Below, one piece after another: positions 49,876-58,748 of a DNA stretch of 64,000 nt. A model generated the notes under the pieces. That model worked only from the letters and a program-made list of their open reading frames with translations, was not told where the DNA came from and did no database searches. Position 1 is the stretch's first letter. Each line of letters starts with the position of its first letter. The stretch lies in the NCBI RefSeq assembly GCF_025685565.1, contig NZ_JAGSYE010000006.1:1-64000 (forward strand), given 5' to 3'. Position numbers and translations under genes: made by a program. The DNA comes from Granulicella aggregans. Its GTDB lineage: Bacteria; Acidobacteriota; Terriglobia; Terriglobales; Acidobacteriaceae.

Positions 49876-50886
49876 ATGTCGAAGCTGACCCCAGGAAAAC
49901 TTGCCGGACTTAAGGCCGTCTCAAACGGACACGGCGTGATCGCAGCCGCAGCCATGGATCAGCGCGGCTCTCTGCAGAAGTCCATCGCTAAGGACCGCGG
50001 CGGCGAAGCCACCGGACAGGATCTCGAAGAGTTCAAGATCCAGGTCACCGAAGTCCTCACCCGCTACGCCTCGGCCATCCTGCTCGACCCCGAATACGGC
50101 CTCCCTGCAGCAAAGAAGCGCAACGGCAAGGGCCTGCTCCTCGCCTACGAGAAGACCGGATACGACGCCAACACCGCCGGTCGCCTTCCTGACCTCCTCG
50201 ACGTCTGGAGCGTTCGCCGCCTGAAGGAAGCTGGCGCGGACTGCATCAAGATCCTCCTCTACTACACCCCGTTCGAGAAGTCCTCGATCAACGACCTCAA
50301 GCAGGCATGGATCGAGCGCATCGGCGACGAGTGCCTCGCGCACGACATCCCCTTCTTCCTCGAGTTCGTCGGCTACGACGTCTCCGGCGTCGGCGAAAAG
50401 TCCCTTGCGTACGCCAAGCTGAAGCCGTCCGTCGTCTCCGGCTGCATGGCCGAGTTCGGCAAGGCCCGCTATAACGTCGATGTCCTCAAGGTCGAAGTTC
50501 CTATCGAGATGACCCACGTCGCTGGCACCCGCGCCTTCAAGGGCGAACAGGCCTACACCCGCGCCGAAGCGCTCCAGCACTTCCGCGACGCCGAGAGCAC
50601 CACACATAAACCCTTCATCTACCTCTCGGCCGGAGTCACCAACCCCATCTTCATCGAGACCCTCGAGCTTGCGGGCGAGTCCGGCACCAAGTTCAACGGC
50701 GTCCTCTGCGGCCGCGCCACCTGGTACGACGGCATCGAGATCTACGCGAAGAAGGGCTCCGAAGCCTTCCGCGAGTGGCTGGAAACCACCGGCGTTGAAA
50801 ACATCCAGAACGTCAACATGGCCCTCCAAGCCGCCAGCCCCTGGTACCTGAAGTACGGCGCAAGCAGCCTCGCCGAACTGGGCTAG
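49876..50886 (+). CDS. lacD: Tagatose 1,6-bisphosphate aldolase-type enzyme (LacD-like, class I)
   Basis: This 336-residue protein matches LacD-type class I aldolases: GVIAAAAMDQRGSLQKSI, SAILLDPEYGLPAAKKR, GADCIKILLYYTP (lysine candidate for the Schiff base), FFLEFVGYDV, VDVLKVEVPIE, PFIYLSAGVTN and GVLCGRATWYDG. It should split tagatose 1,6-bisphosphate, or a related ketose bisphosphate, into glyceraldehyde-phosphate and dihydroxyacetone-phosphate in the cytoplasm. AAGGAG lies before ATG 49876, preferred over a start at 49852. It is single, ended by a strong terminator; other tagatose-pathway genes are not in the window. Confidence 0.9.
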   Translation: MSKLTPGKLAGLKAVSNGHGVIAAAAMDQRGSLQKSIAKDRGGEATGQDLEEFKIQVTEVLTRYASAILLDPEYGLPAAKKRNGKGLLLAYEKTGYDANTAGRLPDLLDVWSVRRLKEAGADCIKILLYYTPFEKSSINDLKQAWIERIGDECLAHDIPFFLEFVGYDVSGVGEKSLAYAKLKPSVVSGCMAEFGKARYNVDVLKVEVPIEMTHVAGTRAFKGEQAYTRAEALQHFRDAESTTHKPFIYLSAGVTNPIFIETLELAGESGTKFNGVLCGRATWYDGIEIYAKKGSEAFREWLETTGVENIQNVNMALQAASPWYLKYGASSLAELG

Positions 50887-50913
50887 TCACTTACCGCCAC
50901 CTCACGATCAAGA

Positions 50914-50950
50914 CAACACCGCGGCTATTGAGGGCCGCGGTGTTGTTTTT
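50914..50950 (+). terminator. Rho-independent terminator of the aldolase gene
   Basis: AACACCGCGGC (50915-50925) pairs perfectly with GCCGCGGTGTT (50934-50944) and is followed by GTTTTT. It lies just 28 bases past the stop. Confidence 0.88.
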
Positions 50951-50964
50951 GGGCCGCGTTCGCG

Positions 50965-52236
50965 CTAGGACCGCGCCTTCTTCACAAACGAGATCGTCAA
51001 CACCACCGTGTGCGTCTGCAGAATCTTCTGCAACTCGGGCCTCGCCACAAGCCCCTGAAACGCCTTATTCGATGCCAGTTTCTGCAACGCCGTGCCGATA
51101 GGTTCAGAGTTATAGAACTGCCCCGGCGCAAGCTTCCACACCTTATCGAACTCCGCCTGCTGATCCGCCGACAGCCCCGGCGTCTTTATGCTCGCGACCT
51201 TATATTGCTCTCCGGGCATTGCCTCAAAGACATAAGCAATCTCGTGCTTCGCCTCATCCTTCTTGCCTTGTGACGATACCTTGGCATCGAGGTAGCCGAC
51301 TGCCTGGAATCGCGCCGCCTCAGCGTTCTCCGTCCTCATCAGCACCATTCGCGAAGCCAGATCGCCGCTCTTCAACTGCGAGGCCTCAGCAAACGTTGAC
51401 TTCGACACAATCTGCGACTCAGGCCACTCCATCTTCGACACATGGTAGGTAGATCCCTCATGAGCAGCAGTGGTCAACGAGACACGAATCGCAGGTTGTC
51501 CCAAATCCGGCGTTCCACGCACCGGCGGGTCGACAGCGATGTCGAGGTAGCCCAGATCGAGATAGGCGTTTTGAACGTTCTGCCGAAGCGAAGGCCCACT
51601 GCTATAAGCGTCGTAATCCTGCCCGGTGAAGCGCTTCTTCACGTCTGCGATGCTTGCCGCCGCACCAGCCGAAACCTGATCGACTCGCACCTCTCCGACC
51701 TCGACCAGCGGATCGTCGATCGCGAAGAGCGTTCCCCCAACCTTGCCTCCAAGGTTCGCGGAGTTGACCGAGCTCACCGAAGCCTTCACCGACTTACTGG
51801 CCAGAATCTCAGTCAGCGCGCTGGCCACGCCGTCCTTCATCGTCCCGGTTACAGGGACCTGACCGTTGAAGAGTGGGATGCGACCATGCACCAGCGCATT
51901 CAGTTCTTCATCGCTCCACCAGACAAAGTTCTTATAGCGCGCCTGTAGCAGTTGGTCACCAGCTACAGGAGTCAGCATGAAAGTCAGCGCCTGATCGTTC
52001 ACGGTGTAGCGCATATCGCTAAACAGCCCTGTATCGACCAGCTTCTGCATCGCAGCTTCGACCTCTTCCGTCGTCACCAGCTTGCCTGGAGTCAGCCCAG
52101 TCACCGTCGTCAGGTCGGCCGCTTTGTACTGGTCTGCACCAGTGAAAACAAGCTTTTTGGGAGCATAAGTAGCCGCCATCAGTTGCACGGCAGATACCAA
52201 TAGAAGGGCGACAGGAAGAGCTCGACGGAGGCGCAT
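50965..52236 (-). CDS. Secreted POTRA-domain protein without a beta-barrel (copy A)
   Basis: This protein of about 423 residues has a signal peptide (MRLRRALPVALLLVSAVQLMA) and then repeated POTRA-like folds: YAPKKLVFTGADQYKAADLTTVTGLTPGKLVTTEEVEAAMQKLVDTGLFSDMRY is a classic first POTRA, and similar units recur (VGEVRVDQVSAGAAASIADVKKRFTGQ; KVASIKTPGLSADQQAEFDKVWKLAPGQFYN). It ends without the BamA/TPS beta-barrel. It probably sits in the periplasm and docks outer-membrane or exported proteins. Its paralogue is encoded divergently at 52323. ATG 52236 is chosen so that the signal peptide is N-terminal; the frame is open to 52275. Confidence 0.75.
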   Translation of the reverse strand: MRLRRALPVALLLVSAVQLMAATYAPKKLVFTGADQYKAADLTTVTGLTPGKLVTTEEVEAAMQKLVDTGLFSDMRYTVNDQALTFMLTPVAGDQLLQARYKNFVWWSDEELNALVHGRIPLFNGQVPVTGTMKDGVASALTEILASKSVKASVSSVNSANLGGKVGGTLFAIDDPLVEVGEVRVDQVSAGAAASIADVKKRFTGQDYDAYSSGPSLRQNVQNAYLDLGYLDIAVDPPVRGTPDLGQPAIRVSLTTAAHEGSTYHVSKMEWPESQIVSKSTFAEASQLKSGDLASRMVLMRTENAEAARFQAVGYLDAKVSSQGKKDEAKHEIAYVFEAMPGEQYKVASIKTPGLSADQQAEFDKVWKLAPGQFYNSEPIGTALQKLASNKAFQGLVARPELQKILQTHTVVLTISFVKKARS

Positions 52237-52322
52237 TGCCTTAGAGCCTATCATCGGCTTCGCACCAACCGGCACTCGTTTTCACTTGCCCACAATGCGA
52301 GGTTGCTCTACCGTAAATCCAC

Positions 52323-53621
52323 ATGCCCATCCTGAGATTCCTAAGCCCCTTTGCACTCCTTTGCCTTGCCGCCACCCCGGCCCTGTCCCAGCAGTACACC
52401 GTAAAGAACATCGTCTTCGACGGCAAGATGCCTTACTCCCAGGCCGCGCTCGAAGCCGCCTCCGGCATCAAGCCCGGCGATACCCTCTCGAAGGATCAGC
52501 TCCAGGCAGCCTCACAAAAGCTCATCGACACCGGAGCCTTCGCCGACCTGTCGTCGACCGTCGACGGCCCCGCCAAGTCGATCACCGTCATCTTCAAGGT
52601 CAAGCCTCAAGACCCCGCGCGAATCCTCACCGCCAGCTTCGACAACTTCGTCTGGTATCAACCCGCAGAGCTTGCTACCGAGATTCAGAAGACCGTCCCC
52701 CTCTTCGATGGCACTGTCCCCGAAGCCGGCAACGAGCAGGACGCCATCGTTGGCGCTCTCAAGCAATTGCTGTCTTCGAAAGGAGTCACCGGCGGTTCCA
52801 TCTCCGTAGAGTCCGTAGCCCCTTCGTCGAGCCAACCCCTTCGCGTCCTCGAGTTCCGGCTCACCAAACCAGCCGTCCGCATTCACTCCCTGAAAGTCGA
52901 TGGCATGCGCCCCAACTTCGCGTCTGCTAAGGACAAGCTTGTGCAGGTACTCACCGGCAAGGCCTACAACGAGGGCCTGCTCCCCAAGAGCCTGCAGAGC
53001 GTTCTCCTCAACGTGTATAAGAACGCAGGATTCCAGGCCGCCAAGGTGACCTCCCTCACCCGTACCATCGCCTCTTCGAGCGACACAACCACCGACGTAG
53101 ACGTCTCCGTCAACATCGAGGAAGGCGACGTCTACCGTCTCTCAAAACTCGACTGGGCCGGCTCGCCCATGATGAGCACCGAAGCCTTCAACGCCGAAGC
53201 CGACCTCCATCCCGGCGACGTCGCCTCGCAGAAGACACTCCTCCAGTCGCTCGGTAAGCTCGAAGCTGCTTACCGCCGCAAGGGCTACATGGACGTCGTC
53301 GTGACCTCCACCCCGCAGCTCGACACCACGGCCCATACCGTCACCTTCGCAGTTGCCGTTATTCCGGGCGAAGTCTACAAGCTGAGCGCAGTCTCGACAG
53401 TCAACTTGAATCCCACCCAGAAGGCAGACTTCGACAAAGCCTGGACCTTGAAACCCGGCGACATCTACAACGAGAGCTATGTAACCGACTTCCTCAAGAA
53501 CAACTCGGCGGTTCGCAGTCTCGAAGGACTCTCCGCAGCCTTCAAGACCGTCGCCGACCCCGACGCCCACACCGTCGAACTGATCCTCACCTTCGCAGGA
53601 GCAGGAACCACGCCCCACTAA
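52323..53621 (+). CDS. Secreted POTRA-domain protein without a beta-barrel (copy B)
   Basis: This 432-residue protein begins with a signal peptide (MPILRFLSPFALLCLAATPALSQ). It then shows the same order of POTRA-like units as the divergent neighbour: YTVKNIVFDGKMPYSQAALEAASGIKPGDTLSKDQLQAASQKLIDTGAFADL, a shared FDNFVWYQPAELATEIQKTVPLFDGTVP block (copy A: YKNFVWWSDEELNALVHGRIPLFNGQVP), VYRLSKLDWAGSPMMSTEAFNAEADLHPGD and YKLSAVSTVNLNPTQKADFDKAWTLKPGDIYN. It has no barrel. The pair arose by duplication and is transcribed from one 86-bp divergent region. The role is unknown; periplasmic assembly or docking is likely. Confidence 0.75.
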   Translation: MPILRFLSPFALLCLAATPALSQQYTVKNIVFDGKMPYSQAALEAASGIKPGDTLSKDQLQAASQKLIDTGAFADLSSTVDGPAKSITVIFKVKPQDPARILTASFDNFVWYQPAELATEIQKTVPLFDGTVPEAGNEQDAIVGALKQLLSSKGVTGGSISVESVAPSSSQPLRVLEFRLTKPAVRIHSLKVDGMRPNFASAKDKLVQVLTGKAYNEGLLPKSLQSVLLNVYKNAGFQAAKVTSLTRTIASSSDTTTDVDVSVNIEEGDVYRLSKLDWAGSPMMSTEAFNAEADLHPGDVASQKTLLQSLGKLEAAYRRKGYMDVVVTSTPQLDTTAHTVTFAVAVIPGEVYKLSAVSTVNLNPTQKADFDKAWTLKPGDIYNESYVTDFLKNNSAVRSLEGLSAAFKTVADPDAHTVELILTFAGAGTTPH

Positions 53622-53634
53622 CTGATAGGACACC

Positions 53635-54645
53635 TTAGCTCGCGACAAAAATACGGCTCGCCTCATCCGTGGCCATCTTGAACCGTACGGCGGTTACCAG
53701 ATTTTCATAGTCCGCATAACACGCTTCGACAGCCTTCTGATGCCCGCCAATGGCACCATCGGCGGGAGTGAGAGAGAACATCGGCTTGTGCGCCTCCATC
53801 GCCATTGGCATCAGAGACCGATAATCTTTCATTGTCGCAAGACGGTAAGGATCGGCGTCCAGCGACGGTGCCGATTCACTCGCCTGCCTCAATAATCTGA
53901 GAAATTCTTGCGGGATTCGAGCGCTCCACCGAGCAAAAGCTTTTGCCGGCCTATCAGCTCGCACCGAAAATCGGGAGAGCACATATCCAATTGGCTGCAT
54001 TGTTCCGCTCGGAACGTTTAAACCGATTCGCTCAGCCTTTTCTCTACGAGATGTCCAATCCAACTGCCACTCTGCAATCTTCGGCCCCATGTTACTGAGA
54101 CCTTTGAGGGAAAATAAATCAGGTGCCAAAGGAACAACCACATAATCGCTGCAAAGAAGTGCAAGACGATTGATCGCGCCAAGATTAGGCCCAACGTCTA
54201 AGATCACGATGTCGTCGTTTGGGCCATTTGCAGCCTGGATGACCTGCCAGAAAATCGTGGTAACCGAAATAGACCGTCTGAATGTCGTTGGGTTCGAATC
54301 GTTACCCCTCGCCCATTCGATCGAAAGCGTATCTTCGATCTCCGACAGAGATAGATCACCCGAGATGAGGCGTAAATTCGACCTAATTTGTTGCAACTTG
54401 GGCAAGACAACTGGCCCCTGTCCTTCTATGACGGGAAGGATCGCCTTGTATATTGTTCCGTTTTCCTCATCCAACAAGCGCTCAATAGACTCGTCCTTCA
54501 AGAACATACTCGTTAGGTTCGCCTGGGGGTCGAGGTCAAGAACTAAAGTCTTGATTCCTTGAATGGAAAGCATATTTGCGAAGTGATAGGCGAGGGTTGT
54601 CTTGCCTACGCCACCCTTGTTATTGAAAAAGGCAAGAACCTTCAT
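53635..54645 (-). CDS. ParA/MinD-family ATPase in an AT-rich two-gene module
   Basis: This 336-residue protein has the deviant Walker A of ParA proteins (FFNNKGGVGKTTLAYHFANML), LVLDLDPQANLTSM and a Walker B-like IVILDVGPNLGAINRLAL. It is longer than chromosomal Soj/ParA (about 255 residues), with extra sequence in the middle (SIEWARGNDSNPTTFRRSISVTT) and a long C-terminal part. No ParB gene adjoins. Instead its ATG overlaps the end of the AlbA_2/ATPase gene (ATGA), so the two act together. Base composition is lower in GC than around it. It may be part of a mobile or defence module; it is not obviously a chromosome partition gene. Confidence 0.85.
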   Translation of the reverse strand: MKVLAFFNNKGGVGKTTLAYHFANMLSIQGIKTLVLDLDPQANLTSMFLKDESIERLLDEENGTIYKAILPVIEGQGPVVLPKLQQIRSNLRLISGDLSLSEIEDTLSIEWARGNDSNPTTFRRSISVTTIFWQVIQAANGPNDDIVILDVGPNLGAINRLALLCSDYVVVPLAPDLFSLKGLSNMGPKIAEWQLDWTSRREKAERIGLNVPSGTMQPIGYVLSRFSVRADRPAKAFARWSARIPQEFLRLLRQASESAPSLDADPYRLATMKDYRSLMPMAMEAHKPMFSLTPADGAIGGHQKAVEACYADYENLVTAVRFKMATDEASRIFVAS

Positions 54646-55823
54646 CTTCTTCTCCTAACGCAAACAAATGCGAAGTCGCCTTCAAATCTCAGTTCGAGAG
54701 GTGGGTGCCCATTCTGCTGCAGAGTCTCTTTTGCAATTTGAATACCGAAACCGAAGCGCTCGACAAACCCGAATGCTTTTAGCCCCTCAGCAAGAACCGG
54801 ATTCCGATAGCTCGTATATCCTGGCTCGCCGAAACGCTCCGGAGGAATGCCGAAAGCCCCGCCAGGACTGATTATCTCTACTCTATTGGAAAACCATGTA
54901 ACCCGTAGTGGAGCGTTTCCTCCATCGTATCGGCGGTGAAGCACTCCATTTCGCACGAGTTGTCGGAGGGCCTCAATCGGATACTCCTCATCTTGCGCGT
55001 GGGTTTCATTCGCGAGTGACAACGAACGTGTGTTGTGCAGAGAAATCAGCGTTTCAATCTCTCGGAGCTGATCGAGGACACTTCCTGAAAACTCTCGCTG
55101 ATCCAGTATTGGAGTTGTCAGTGATTCTCCCTGCACTCGTATGAATTGGATATACGCTCCAGCTATCCAAAATCGCAAATCAAGGCCCAGAAGCAACATC
55201 CCTGCAACGGTTGGTATTCCGTCAGGTGCCGCTAATCGTAATGAGGAAAGCTGATGCTCGATCGATCTCCCGTTCTCTCTTCGGGTAGCTAACGAGACTG
55301 CACCCGGCAGGTACTCTTGGGTAAAACGGGTGAGGTCGAGATCGGACACGGTAGAACCAGTAAGTGGCTCTGCATCAAAAGACGGATGCAGCGACCGTCT
55401 GCGTTCGATTAATACACGTTCGTCTTGTGGAGTTGCACGAGTTCGGCTTGAGCCCGTTCGTATCCAGCAAACACCGTTCACTCGAACAGGAGGGATATCG
55501 CTAGGAGGAACTTCGATGACGACAAACCGACATCCATCCACCTCTGTAGCATTGATGGAAATTGTTGGAATGGGCTGAATTTTCCCGTCTAGCCGTAGTT
55601 GAGCTAACCGCTTTATCAGGTCGTCTGTAACTTCGATTCCAGCACAACTTCCATTATCGCGGATGCCAACAAAGACCAGCCCGGTACGTCGTGAAGAGTC
55701 GATGTCGTTAGCAAAAGCACAAATAGCTTCCCTGATTCGATCAAGGTCTGATATTGACTCCTTCCTTTCGGTTTGGGAGTCTTCTATGTCGATAAGACGG
55801 CGGCTAATCTCTTCGATATCCAC
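54642..55823 (-). CDS. AlbA_2 (Schlafen AlbA-like) DNA-binding protein with C-terminal HATPase_c_4-like domain
   Basis: This 393-residue protein (GTG start, GGGGG before it) has an AlbA_2-type domain at residues 10-145: ERKESISDLDRIREAICAFANDID, GLVFVGIRDNGSCAGIEV and WIRTGSSRTRATPQDERVLIERRR. Its C-terminal half has PIEALRQLVRNGVLHRRYDG and VEIISPGGAFG, as in ATP-dependent helicase/transcriptional-regulator-like members of this group. Such proteins occur in mobile elements and in several defence contexts, and bind nucleic acid or nucleotides. It precedes and overlaps the ParA-type gene. Both genes are more AT-rich than guaA and the POTRA gene on either side. Confidence 0.83.
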   Translation of the reverse strand: MDIEEISRRLIDIEDSQTERKESISDLDRIREAICAFANDIDSSRRTGLVFVGIRDNGSCAGIEVTDDLIKRLAQLRLDGKIQPIPTISINATEVDGCRFVVIEVPPSDIPPVRVNGVCWIRTGSSRTRATPQDERVLIERRRSLHPSFDAEPLTGSTVSDLDLTRFTQEYLPGAVSLATRRENGRSIEHQLSSLRLAAPDGIPTVAGMLLLGLDLRFWIAGAYIQFIRVQGESLTTPILDQREFSGSVLDQLREIETLISLHNTRSLSLANETHAQDEEYPIEALRQLVRNGVLHRRYDGGNAPLRVTWFSNRVEIISPGGAFGIPPERFGEPGYTSYRNPVLAEGLKAFGFVERFGFGIQIAKETLQQNGHPPLELRFEGDFAFVCVRRRR

Positions 55824-55858
55824 TTACAACCCCCAATATATGACTTCTAAGCACCAGC

Positions 55859-57418
55859 CTACTCCCACTCAATCGTCCCCGGCGGCTTACTCGTAATGTC
55901 ATAAACCACGCGATTGATCCCCCGCACCTCGCTCACAATCCGGCTCGAGATCGTCCGTAGCACCTCATAAGGCAGCGGAGCCCAATCGGCCGTCATGCCA
56001 TCCTCGCTCTCCACAGCCCGCACCGCACAGGTGTTCGCATAGGTCCGCTGGTCGCCCATCACGCCGACCGACTTCACCGGCAGCAACACCGCGAAGCTCT
56101 GCCAGACCTTGCGATAAAGCCCCGCCTTCTTGATCTCATCGACCACAATCTGGTCGGCCTCCTGCAGCATGGCTACGCGGTCCGCAGTCACCTCACCCAG
56201 AATTCTTACGGCCAGGCCAGGTCCCGGAAACGGCTGCCGCTCGATGATCTCGTCCGGCATCCCGAGGTCCCGCCCAATCCGCCGGACTTCATCCTTGAAG
56301 AGGTCGCGCAGCGGCTCAATCAGCTTCAGCTTCATGTCCTCAGGCAGGCCGCCAACGTTGTGGTGGCTCTTGATCGTATGCGAAGGCCCATGCACGCTCG
56401 AGGACTCGATTACGTCCGGATACAGCGTCCCCTGCACCAGCCATGCAACCTCCTCGCCCGCGCTCTTCTCAGCTTCAAAGATCTTCTTGGCCTCATCGTC
56501 AAACACCGCGATGAACTCGTTCCCAATCACCTTCCGCTTCTTCTCAGGATCGGTCACGCCCGCCAGCTTCAATAGAAACCGTTCGCTCGAATCCACAGCA
56601 ACGACGTTCAAACCAAGCTGCTCGCGCATCGTCGTCTGCACCTTAGCAAACTCGTCCTTGCGCAGCACGCCGTTGTTCACAAAGATGCAGGTCAAACGGT
56701 CGCCAATCGCCTTTGCCACCAACACTGCGGCGACCGAAGAGTCCACGCCTCCGCTCAGCCCGCAGATCGCGTGTCCGTTACCGACCTGCGCCCGCACCCG
56801 TTCCACCGTGCCCTGAATAAAGTGCTCGGGCGTCCAGTCCGCGGTTGCCCCGCAGATCCCGATCACGAAGTTCTTCAGCAGCTCCATTCCTTCCCGCGTG
56901 TGCGCGACCTCAGGATGAAACTGCACCGCATAGATCGAACGCGAAGCGTCCTCAATGCCCGCCACGGCATTCGAAGTCTCCGCCGTCAGCCGAAAACCCT
57001 CTGGCAGCGTCTGCGCATGGTCGCCGTGCGACATCCATACATTCAACGTCGCCGGAAGCCCCGTGAAAAGCGGCGTCTCTGCCACTACATTCACCTCAGC
57101 GTGCCCATACTCCCGAGCGGCCGCAGACACCACCTTGCCCCCAAGATGATGCGTAATGAACTGCAGCCCATAGCAGATGCCGAGCACGGGCGCACCCATT
57201 GCCAGCACTGCGGGGTCAGCCGCGGGTGCGTCCGCATCGTAGACGCTGTAAGGCCCGCCCGAAAGAATGATCCCCTTCGGCGAAAGCGCCTTTATCTTTT
57301 CGAGTGAAGCCGTGCAAGGAAGCACCACTGAGAAGACGTTGAACTCCCGTATCCGCCGTGCGATTAACTGCGTGTATTGCGAACCAAAATCAAGAATGAC
57401 GATCGTTGAGGTATCCAC
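55859..57418 (-). CDS. guaA: GMP synthase (glutamine-hydrolysing)
   Basis: This 519-residue protein has the full GuaA layout: a class I glutamine amidotransferase domain (VLGICYGLQ with the catalytic cysteine; AVQFHPEVAHT with H and E), an ATP-pyrophosphatase domain (ICGLSGGVDSSVAAVL P-loop) and a C-terminal dimer domain ending in PPGTIEWE. It converts XMP to GMP. The start codon is GTG at 57418. It is separated from the AT-rich module by 35 bases. Confidence 0.97.
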   Translation of the reverse strand: MDTSTIVILDFGSQYTQLIARRIREFNVFSVVLPCTASLEKIKALSPKGIILSGGPYSVYDADAPAADPAVLAMGAPVLGICYGLQFITHHLGGKVVSAAAREYGHAEVNVVAETPLFTGLPATLNVWMSHGDHAQTLPEGFRLTAETSNAVAGIEDASRSIYAVQFHPEVAHTREGMELLKNFVIGICGATADWTPEHFIQGTVERVRAQVGNGHAICGLSGGVDSSVAAVLVAKAIGDRLTCIFVNNGVLRKDEFAKVQTTMREQLGLNVVAVDSSERFLLKLAGVTDPEKKRKVIGNEFIAVFDDEAKKIFEAEKSAGEEVAWLVQGTLYPDVIESSSVHGPSHTIKSHHNVGGLPEDMKLKLIEPLRDLFKDEVRRIGRDLGMPDEIIERQPFPGPGLAVRILGEVTADRVAMLQEADQIVVDEIKKAGLYRKVWQSFAVLLPVKSVGVMGDQRTYANTCAVRAVESEDGMTADWAPLPYEVLRTISSRIVSEVRGINRVVYDITSKPPGTIEWE

Positions 57419-57528
57419 CCCTCAAGTGTAAATCCCGCGATCGCCCATCGGTACTTGAAGAAACTTTGCCCCATGCATCGCGGCAATACGCGATGCGTGG
57501 GTCTCGCTACCAACGTCAGTGGCAGGAT

Positions 57529-57699
57529 CTACCGAGGATCCCGCTGCTTCGTGTTATTCACCGCAGCCATCAACCCCGCCCCGACCAGAATAATCACCAT
57601 CGCGATAATCCAGTGCGAAGCCACATGTGTCAGCACAGCTACATAGACCAGCCCGCCAATCAAAACCAAAAGCCCTACGCCGTAAAGTGCAAAAGACAT
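57529..57699 (-). CDS. Small two-helix membrane protein
   Basis: This 56-residue protein starts at ATG 57699 with GGGGGA six bases upstream; a GTG at 57738 would add 13 residues. It has two hydrophobic helices (FALYGVGLLVLIGGLVYVAVL and WIIAMVIILVGAGLMAA) and a short basic end (NNTKQRDPR). No family function is known to me. It follows the membrane-protein gene at 57754 on the same strand by 54 bases. Confidence 0.7.
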   Translation of the reverse strand: MSFALYGVGLLVLIGGLVYVAVLTHVASHWIIAMVIILVGAGLMAAVNNTKQRDPR

Positions 57700-57753
57700 T
57701 GCATTCCCCCGTGCCCGTTCAAAGTACGAACTATCCACGGTAGGATGCAGATT

Positions 57754-58746
57754 TCACTTATCTCGCAAAGAAATTTCTTCCTCATGCCCGCGCCACAGGT
57801 TCAGGTAGGCCACCAGCCGCGCCACGTGAAAGAAATCCGACCCGACCAGATACAGCACCGTCACACCCGCCCACCAGCAGGCAAGAAATCCGGGGGTCGT
57901 CACCGTCTGAAACGGCAGCGGAGTGGCCGAAAACACCATCCCCAACACGATCAAACCGATCTTCACGATCCCCATCACCAGGTTGATCTCCACCAGCTTC
58001 GACTTCAGCGACCCCAGCCGCAGCGCCGCCTTCAGGCTGCCCGCAACCCCCAAGCCCTGAAGCATCGCCAGCAGCGGAGCGATCGAAAAGAACCAGCTCA
58101 CCCCACCCCAAAGCACGAACAACCCCAGCGTCGTCACAATCGAGATCGCGCAGTACAGCAGCAGGTTCGGCTCCTGTCCCGCAGCCATCGGTCCGATGAC
58201 CGCGACACGCGCCGCCAGCTGGATTCCGCTGAACCACACCCAGAAGCTTCCTGCCAACGCAGCCAGCCGGATCACCTGTAGCAGCATCAGGGTGAGCACC
58301 CTGGGCTTCAAAGCCGAATCCGCCCGCCGCAGAACCACCGTCCTGCCAATCGACGACACCACAATCCACACCGCAACCAGCAAAGGAGCCAGCCACACCG
58401 CAATCCGCAAGAAGTCCGGGAGCACCAGCCCAGCAGCACCTTCGAATTTCGCGACCACGCCCATTGGGTCCGCCGTCAGCGACCCCACTGGATCGTTTAC
58501 CAACGCCCGGTTCAGCCCCAGCACCGAAAGCTCGTACGTCCCCGCCGTATGCTCCGCCAGTACCCGCCGCCCCAGCGCCCAAAGCACCAGTAGCGCAGGC
58601 ACGCCATACACCCATCGCCACAACACCTCCAGCCCCGTCAGCGAAGGCCGCGACCAGCATGACGAGAGAGTATGCACAAACGACTGCGTCCCTCGCACCG
58701 GCGCATCCGCTTTGTAATACGGAACCGTTTTATTTGTAACCGCCAT
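57754..58746 (-). CDS. Polytopic membrane protein of unknown function
   Basis: This 330-residue protein has about six hydrophobic helices (for example VYGVPALLVLWALGRRVL, FLRIAVWLAPLLVAVWIVVSSI, LLLYCAISIVTTLGLFVLWGGVSWFF, FLACWWAGVTVLYLVGSDFF). No transporter or enzyme motif was recognised. Its ATG comes two bases after the leuS stop, so the two genes are surely co-transcribed, although no direct functional tie to tRNA charging is evident. Confidence 0.78.
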   Translation of the reverse strand: MAVTNKTVPYYKADAPVRGTQSFVHTLSSCWSRPSLTGLEVLWRWVYGVPALLVLWALGRRVLAEHTAGTYELSVLGLNRALVNDPVGSLTADPMGVVAKFEGAAGLVLPDFLRIAVWLAPLLVAVWIVVSSIGRTVVLRRADSALKPRVLTLMLLQVIRLAALAGSFWVWFSGIQLAARVAVIGPMAAGQEPNLLLYCAISIVTTLGLFVLWGGVSWFFSIAPLLAMLQGLGVAGSLKAALRLGSLKSKLVEINLVMGIVKIGLIVLGMVFSATPLPFQTVTTPGFLACWWAGVTVLYLVGSDFFHVARLVAYLNLWRGHEEEISLRDK

Positions 58747-58748
58747 CG

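Noticed and set aside
53635..54645. ParA as the partner of the parS-like site
   Set aside because: It is longer than chromosomal ParA, lacks a ParB gene, lies 9 kb from the site and sits in an AT-rich two-gene module with an AlbA_2 protein.
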